46,708 nucleotides of DNA from positions 1 to 46,708 of the forward strand of contig CAXQZU010000026.1 of NCBI GenBank assembly GCA_964228555.1. The letters are read 5' to 3'. This DNA comes from CAXQZU01 sp964228555 (GTDB lineage: Bacteria > Planctomycetota > PLA2 > JAEUHO01). The notes beneath the pieces were generated by a model that saw nothing but the letters and a program-made list of their open reading frames with translations, did not search any database and was not told the DNA's origin. Positions 41,656-46,708 of this stretch are shown here, in pieces. The first letter of the stretch is position 1. Every line of letters starts with the position of its first letter. A program made the position numbers and the translations under genes.

Positions 41656-42552
41656 CTAGGACTCGTCGGCGCCGCGGAACTCGCGTGCCATCAGGGCCAG
41701 CAGCGTGGTGACGAGGGCCCCGGGCGCACGATCCTTGCGCCGCACCACGCTGATGCGCCGGGGCGCCAGCCCGGCCGGCAGCGGCAGCACCGCAAGGCGC
41801 TGGCGGTCGGCCTCCGTGATGGCCAGCTCGGGCACGATGGACAGGCCCAGCCCGCTGGCCACGTAGGCCTTCACGACCTCGAGGTTGAGCGACTCGAGCG
41901 CGACCCCGAGCCGCACGCCTGCGGCCTCCAGCCCGCGGTCCACGAGGCCGCGCGTCTCGGTGGAGCGGGCCAGCAGCACCGCCGGCTCGCCGTCCAGCTC
42001 CCGCAGCGAGCGCACGCCGCGCGCGAGGCGATGCCCGCGGGGCAGGGCCAGCACGAAGGGATCCCGCACCAGCGTGCGGGACCACAGCGCGGCGTCCATG
42101 CGCGGCGGGCGTGTCACGATGCCAAGGTCGGCCTCGCGCGACAGCACGAGATCGAGGATGGTGCGGCTGCCGTGGTTCTGCACGGCCACCTCGGCCCGCG
42201 GGTGCGCGGCCCGGAAGCCGGTGATCACGCGTGGCAGCAGGTGCAGGGCCACCGTGTCGCCGCACGCCAGCACCACGCGAGCCCGCTCGGGGTCGAGGCT
42301 CTCGCGCACGCGACGGCGCAGCTCGTCCACCGCGCCCAGGGCAGCCTCGGCCGCCTCGAGCACCAGCCCGCCCTGCGTCGTGAGCCGCACGCCCCGGCCG
42401 TCGCGCTCCAGCAGCCGCGCGCCCAGCGCCTGCTCCAGCGCCTTCACGTGCGCGCTCACGGCCGGCTGCGACATGTGCAGCGCGCGCGCTGCAGCCATGA
42501 ACGAGCCCTGGCGCACGACCTCGCGGAAGGTCTCGAGCTGGTGGAGCTCCAT
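41656..42552 (-). CDS. LysR-type transcriptional regulator
   Basis: The 298-residue protein has the N-terminal winged helix-turn-helix of LysR proteins (MELHQLETFREVVRQGSF, then SQPAVSAHVKALEQALG). A linker helix and the two-lobed effector-binding domain (about 90-290) follow. It probably binds a small molecule and controls a nearby promoter. The usual divergent target is missing: both neighbours run on the same strand. It may act elsewhere or on the downstream sigma operon. Confidence 0.93.
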   Translation of the reverse strand: MELHQLETFREVVRQGSFMAAARALHMSQPAVSAHVKALEQALGARLLERDGRGVRLTTQGGLVLEAAEAALGAVDELRRRVRESLDPERARVVLACGDTVALHLLPRVITGFRAAHPRAEVAVQNHGSRTILDLVLSREADLGIVTRPPRMDAALWSRTLVRDPFVLALPRGHRLARGVRSLRELDGEPAVLLARSTETRGLVDRGLEAAGVRLGVALESLNLEVVKAYVASGLGLSIVPELAITEADRQRLAVLPLPAGLAPRRISVVRRKDRAPGALVTTLLALMAREFRGADES

Positions 42553-42611
42553 GCGGGGAGCCTCGCCTGCGCGCGGCGGCCTGCCAAGGCGGGCCCCAGC
42601 CGGCCCGGGGG

Positions 42612-45434
42612 CTAGCCGCCGCCCTTGAGCCGCACGGTCACCTCGCTGGTGGCCCCGGCGGCCACCTCCACCGTGACCGGCTCGCTGGGCAGCTCCGTGC
42701 CCCCGAGGTAGATCGCCAGCCGGTAGCGACCGGGCGGCACGTGATGGCGCAGCAGCGTGCCCGATTCGTCGGTGACCGTCACGCGCTGCCAGGAGTCCTG
42801 GACGCGCGGGTCCACCAGTCCCTCCTGCTGCATGCGCTGCCAGTTGGGCTGCACCTCGCCCTGGTCGCCCAGCAGCACGGGGCGCGTCTTGGCCACCGGA
42901 GAGCCCGCCGCGTCCAGCACCAGCACGCGCACGCGGCCCGGCACGCGCTCGACCGTGCGCAGCGTGGCCTCGCGCCCGCGCGCGAGGTCCACGGTCTCGG
43001 TCCAGCTGTCACCCATGTTGGTGTTCACCGTCACCCGGTAGGTGCCGCTGCCCAGCCCGCGCAGGAAGGCCTCGCCGCGCTCGTCGGTGGCGCCCCCGGA
43101 GGCTGCCCCGCGTCCCTGCCCGGCCACCGGGCCGGCCCACACCCACGCCTCGCGCAGCGGCGCCCCGGAGGAGGTCTCGCCCAGCACGCGCAGCGTGGCC
43201 CCCGGCTCGAGACGCAACTGCACCGGGCCTGCCGCCTGGCCCGCGGTCACGCGCACGACCGTGTCCTCGGCGGTCACGAGCCCATCGCTGGTGGTGGCCC
43301 CGATGCGGTACTCCCCCGTGTCCAGGCCGCGGCAGGTGAAGCGGCCCTCGGGATGGTTGAAGGTCTGGCCCTCGTCGCCGTTCCACATGCCCTCGTTGGG
43401 TTGCTTGTCCGTGGCCTGGCGGGCCACGCTGACATGGAAGGTGCCGGCGTAGGGGCGCTCGTCCAGCAGCACCTCGCCCTCGAGCCAGGCCAGCAGGCGC
43501 AGGCTGATGGCCACGTCCTGCGCACCGACCTCGGCGCGCACCTGCTGGGCGACGGCATGGCCAGCCGCGTGCGCCTGCAGCTCCCACGTGCCCTGCCCGG
43601 ACACGCGCAGCTCGAAGCGGCCGTCGGCCTGCGTGCGCGCATGCGCCTGGCTGCGAGAGCCCTGCGGGGGGATGGCCTGTCCCCACACCTGCGCCCCGGC
43701 GATGGGCTGCCCGGCCTCGTCGCGCACCATGCCGCTGATGCGTGCACCGTCGGAGAGCACGATTCGCGTACGGGCAGTCTCGCCGGGCAGCACGCTCACG
43801 GAGGCCTCGGAGGTGCCCGTGAGCGCACCCCACGTGGCGGCGCAGAGGAACACGCCTTGCGGCACGGCCTCCAGCAGGAAGGCCCCGGTGGCATCGCTCA
43901 CGGCGGAGAGTCGCTCCTGCGCGAGCGGCTCCTGCAGCACCTGGATGTCCTGCTGGTTGGCGCGCCGGGCATCCCGCCCCTCGCGCGTGGCCCGGCGCAT
44001 CGCGTTCCAGTCCGGCGACAGCACCACCGTGGCGCCTGCCACCGGCTGGCCCGAGGCATCGGCCACCGTGCCGGCCACCTGGCCCTGGCCGCCCAGCCGC
44101 AGCACCACCTCCTTGGGTCGCGGCTCGCGCTGCGCGACGAGCGCGCCCGTCGCGTGGCCCGTGCCCTCGCGCGGGTGCACGGCCACCACCCATGCCCGGC
44201 CTGCCTCCTGCCATGGCGTGGGCGGCAGCTCGAAGCGGCCCTCGCCATCGCTGGTGGTGCGCGGTGCCTCCATGTGCGGGCCCGCCCCTCCGTAGGTGAC
44301 GGTGGCGCCTGCCACGGAGTTGCCGTCGCGCCCCTGCACGCGCCCCACGATCGGGTGCATGGCCTTGGCCAGCACGATGTCGTGCTGCATGACCCGCGGC
44401 CGGGACTCGTTGAAGTTCAGCCACACCGTGCGCGAGGCGTAGTCCTGGTGGGCCACGCCCAGCTCGAACTGCTCGCCCACTGGCACGATCACCGGCAGCG
44501 TGTAGCGGCCCTCCGCATCGGTGCGCACCGCCTGCGCGCCCGAGATTGCGGCCAGGAAGGGATAGGCGATGGCGACCGCCGCGCCGGGCACGGGGCGTTG
44601 CAACTCGCCATCCAGCACGCGACCGGTGATCGAGAAGCCACCCTGCAGCACCACCGTGGCCTCGGTGAGCTTGCCCGGCGCCACGCTCACCTCGGGCAGG
44701 CGCACCATGCCCTTGCCCGCCTTCACCACCACCACCTGCGCGCTGCCCGTGCCCACGTCGGCCAGGCGCGCCACGCCGTCCTCGCCCGTGGTGGCCTCGA
44801 CCACCGGCGCCACCACGGCCCACGCCTGGGCGATGTGCTGCACGGTGGCGCCGGGCACGCGTGCGCCAGCCTCGTCCACCACCGTGATCGCCAGGGCGCC
44901 CCCGGCGTCGAGGATCACCTCGATGCGCCCGCCGCGGGCCGGCACCACCACGATGGCGGGGGCCATGCCCTTGGCCTCCGCCCGTACGCGCAGCGGCCCG
45001 GCCGGTGCGGGTCCCACGAGGAAGGTGCCGTCGGCGGCGCTGCGCCCCTCGGCCAGGGGCGTGCGATCAGGCAGCGGCCACCACGCTCGCGCCGCAGGGA
45101 AGAGCATGACCCGCGCCTCGGCGATGGGCGTGCGCCGGCCGTCCAGCACCACGCCCGAGACCCCCTCCTCGGGCTTGCAGGGCGGCGTGGCTGGGCCCCC
45201 GGACGGGCTGCCGCCGGGCGTGGCGGGGCGGGGTCGTGCCTCGCCGGGCAGCAGCGCCGGGCCGCCCGCCGCACCCGAGGCGCTGGCGTCGGGCCCGCCG
45301 GCCGTGCCCGGCTCGTCGCGGCTGCCGTCCAGCAGGTCCTGCGGCCCCGCATCCTGTCCCAGCAGCACCCACGCCGCCGCGCCCGCCGAGGCCAGCGCCA
45401 GCAGCAGCAGGCCCACGCGTGCGGCGCGGCCCAT
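42612..45434 (-). CDS. Large protein of carboxypeptidase-regulatory-like repeats
   Basis: The 940-residue protein has an N-terminal membrane anchor (about 7-26) and a Pro/Gly/Ala-rich linker. At least six beta-sandwich repeats follow, each opening with a strand such as VAGTVADASGQPVAGATVVL, ITGRVLDGELQRPVPGAAVA or ISGMVRDEAGQPIAGAQVW. These are carboxypeptidase regulatory-like (transthyretin-type) domains, non-catalytic and usually surface or adhesive. No peptidase domain is present. It starts two bases after the DUF1573 gene stop, so the two are one operon, and both products face the cell exterior or periplasm. Confidence 0.85.
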   Translation of the reverse strand: MGRAARVGLLLLALASAGAAAWVLLGQDAGPQDLLDGSRDEPGTAGGPDASASGAAGGPALLPGEARPRPATPGGSPSGGPATPPCKPEEGVSGVVLDGRRTPIAEARVMLFPAARAWWPLPDRTPLAEGRSAADGTFLVGPAPAGPLRVRAEAKGMAPAIVVVPARGGRIEVILDAGGALAITVVDEAGARVPGATVQHIAQAWAVVAPVVEATTGEDGVARLADVGTGSAQVVVVKAGKGMVRLPEVSVAPGKLTEATVVLQGGFSITGRVLDGELQRPVPGAAVAIAYPFLAAISGAQAVRTDAEGRYTLPVIVPVGEQFELGVAHQDYASRTVWLNFNESRPRVMQHDIVLAKAMHPIVGRVQGRDGNSVAGATVTYGGAGPHMEAPRTTSDGEGRFELPPTPWQEAGRAWVVAVHPREGTGHATGALVAQREPRPKEVVLRLGGQGQVAGTVADASGQPVAGATVVLSPDWNAMRRATREGRDARRANQQDIQVLQEPLAQERLSAVSDATGAFLLEAVPQGVFLCAATWGALTGTSEASVSVLPGETARTRIVLSDGARISGMVRDEAGQPIAGAQVWGQAIPPQGSRSQAHARTQADGRFELRVSGQGTWELQAHAAGHAVAQQVRAEVGAQDVAISLRLLAWLEGEVLLDERPYAGTFHVSVARQATDKQPNEGMWNGDEGQTFNHPEGRFTCRGLDTGEYRIGATTSDGLVTAEDTVVRVTAGQAAGPVQLRLEPGATLRVLGETSSGAPLREAWVWAGPVAGQGRGAASGGATDERGEAFLRGLGSGTYRVTVNTNMGDSWTETVDLARGREATLRTVERVPGRVRVLVLDAAGSPVAKTRPVLLGDQGEVQPNWQRMQQEGLVDPRVQDSWQRVTVTDESGTLLRHHVPPGRYRLAIYLGGTELPSEPVTVEVAAGATSEVTVRLKGGG

Positions 45435-45436
45435 GG

Positions 45437-46231
45437 CTAGAACGCCCCCGTGATGCGCACCTCGTGCGTCGAGGTCTCGGGCGGCAGGTCGCAGCCGCTC
45501 ACGCGCACCTTGAGGCGCAAGGTGACGTCCACCAGCCCGCGCAGCGCGGGTCCCGGCTGCATGCGCAGCAGCAGGTCGAGTCCGCCCTCCGCAGGCTCGG
45601 GCGTGAGCGCGACCAGTTCCGGTCGCGAGAGGAGCGCCTCCTGCACCTCGGCCTTGCAGCCGGGTGGCGTGCGCAGTCGCACGCGACGCGGCTCGCCCCG
45701 CCCGGCGGCGTCGTCCGGGCCCACGCGTACCTGCGCCGGGGTCACCGTGAGGCGGTCCACGATCTCGCCGTGCAGGGCCACGAGCAGCGCCTGCACCTCG
45801 GTGTCGTCGCTGCGCACGTCGAGGTACTTGCCCGTGAACTTCTGGGCGGGCACCACCCACGACTCGAGGCGCACGCGCAGGGTGGTGGACTCGCCCGGCT
45901 GCAGCGAGCGCTGGAAGGAATCGTCCACCACGAGGCAGGTGCACGAGGGCTTGGCCGCGGTGAGCATCACGGCCCGCCGGCTGCCGTTGGTGATGCGCAC
46001 GCTGCGCTCGACGGCCTGGCCTTTCACGACGAGCCCGAAGTCCAGCGCGCGCTGGTCGGACTCGAGGCGTCCGGGCCCGCCGCAGCCGGCCAGCAGCAAG
46101 AGCAGCGTTGTCGCCAGCGCGGCGCACCGGCGTACACCCGGGGCGCGCTCCGGCAGGCGGGCCCGGGCGCGGTGCAGGCGGCCAGGCAAGCCACGTCGAC
46201 GGGCGCGCGCGAGCGGGGACCTGCAGGCCAT
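45437..46231 (-). CDS. DUF1573 lipoprotein
   Basis: The 264-residue protein has an Arg-rich leader, a hydrophobic core and lipobox LAGC (near 50). A DUF1573 beta-domain (about 58-145) has the typical SCTC pair in AKPSCTCLVVDD, and a second beta-rich domain follows. DUF1573 proteins are common in Bacteroidota and Planctomycetota and have no known role. The leader is long, so the true start may be a later, non-ATG codon. A candidate -10 TAGCGT lies at 46278-46273. It is coupled to the repeat protein downstream. Confidence 0.8.
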   Translation of the reverse strand: MACRSPLARARRRGLPGRLHRARARLPERAPGVRRCAALATTLLLLLAGCGGPGRLESDQRALDFGLVVKGQAVERSVRITNGSRRAVMLTAAKPSCTCLVVDDSFQRSLQPGESTTLRVRLESWVVPAQKFTGKYLDVRSDDTEVQALLVALHGEIVDRLTVTPAQVRVGPDDAAGRGEPRRVRLRTPPGCKAEVQEALLSRPELVALTPEPAEGGLDLLLRMQPGPALRGLVDVTLRLKVRVSGCDLPPETSTHEVRITGAF

Positions 46232-46318
46232 GGGCGGGCGTCCGTGGAGGTGCGTGGCAGGGCAGCACGCCTACGCTACTCCCTCGGCGGCGAGGCATGC
46301 GCGTGGGCCTTCGGTCGC

Positions 46319-46708
46319 TCAGCGCTCCGGGACGATGGGCGGTGGCAGCGGCCCACGGGGCAGGGCCCCGGCCGGCGGCGCGCCGAGGCTGGCCGACTCG
46401 TCGGGTGCGGCGGCCGGGTCGGCCGCGCCTTCGGGCAGCTGCACGTAGCGCACGGGCAACGGCAGGGCGTCGGGCGCTGGCTGGCCAGGGGTCACGGTCT
46501 CGGGCGGGGCCGCGGGGAGCCCGGGCGCAACCTCCGGTGCGGGCAGGCTGCGCGCGGCCCGGGCTGGCCGGGCGGCTCCCGCGCGCGGCGGCGTCTCCAC
46601 GACCAGCGCGCCCAGGGGCTGGGCGCCCAGCCAACGCGAGCCGCTGTCGCTGCTGCCGGAGGCGCGCGGGGGCGCTGCCGTCCTCCCACCCTGCGCGCCG
46701 GGGGAAGC
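46319..46708 (-). CDS. C-terminal part of a Pro/Ala-rich protein, cut by the window edge
   Basis: The frame stays open from the stop at 46319 to the window end, giving at least 129 residues; the true start lies outside. It is rich in Pro, Ala and Gly, with a more ordered VRYVQLPEGAADPAAAPDES segment. No domain is recognised. It could be the tail of an exported or membrane protein. It is 87 bases upstream of the DUF1573 gene on the same strand. Because composition alone can hold frames open in this genome, this is only moderately sure. Confidence 0.45.
   Translation of the reverse strand, partial: ASPGAQGGRTAAPPRASGSSDSGSRWLGAQPLGALVVETPPRAGAARPARAARSLPAPEVAPGLPAAPPETVTPGQPAPDALPLPVRYVQLPEGAADPAAAPDESASLGAPPAGALPRGPLPPPIVPER

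Overview
This is a very GC-rich (about 70% or more), densely coding bacterial window with no gene-free stretch over 300 bases. I tentatively suggest a Planctomycetota-like organism. The reasons are a DUF1573 lipoprotein next to a large repeat protein with carboxypeptidase-regulatory-like domains, a giant TPR/alpha-2-macroglobulin protein, a lipoprotein with a TPWDYCC motif that I recall from planctomycete proteins, and rpsD standing alone. No rRNA, 16S or other decisive marker is present, so the phylum is an inference.

Left part (1-9826). A 3'-half fragment of a tRNA-Asp gene lies at the left edge, followed by a metallo-beta-lactamase/rhodanese fusion (minus). A plus-strand cluster then encodes a Cys-rich exported protein, a TolC-like outer-membrane lipoprotein, a membrane-fusion protein, an ABC ATPase, two FtsX-type permeases and an OB-fold-like lipoprotein. 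The last six of these are chained by 1-4 base stop/start overlaps and form a complete tripartite ABC exporter. After it come a tiny lipoprotein made of PNPC repeats, a strong intrinsic terminator and an arsenite methyltransferase (arsM). Sulfur and thiophilic-metal chemistry is a common thread here.

Housekeeping block (9849-16066, all minus): gltX, psd, a PHP-family nucleotide phosphatase, a 6-phosphofructokinase and a GT-C membrane glycosyltransferase. The genes pfk, PHP and psd are tightly packed and probably form one transcript.

Centre (16202-26609, plus): a 2711-residue exported TPR/alpha-2-macroglobulin protein with a CVEQ thioester motif, a PAS/GGDEF-like protein with a ruined GGDEF motif, and a three-histidine-box fatty-acid desaturase.

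Mutagenesis block (26606-32845): a minus-strand dinB-dnaE2 operon. Its promoter carries an 8-base direct repeat (GTTC-N7-GTTT) in an AT-rich island, which looks like an SOS operator. A DUF3592-like membrane protein and a small LexA/UmuD-like fold protein lacking both the DNA-binding domain and the catalytic serine lie next to it.

Right part (32895-46708): an S9 (DPP-IV-like) peptidase, an SMP-30 lactonase, a small CxxC protein, rpsD with a good sigma-70 promoter, and a secreted thioredoxin-like protein with three DxDxDG loops. These are followed by a half-size TSUP permease, NAD-dependent L-threonine dehydrogenase, an ECF sigma/anti-sigma pair, a LysR regulator, the carboxypeptidase-regulatory-repeat protein, a DUF1573 lipoprotein and a truncated Pro-rich ORF at the edge.

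Promoters tend to show a -10 of the form TAnnnT. At four genes it lies only 6-7 bases before the start codon, which suggests leaderless mRNAs.
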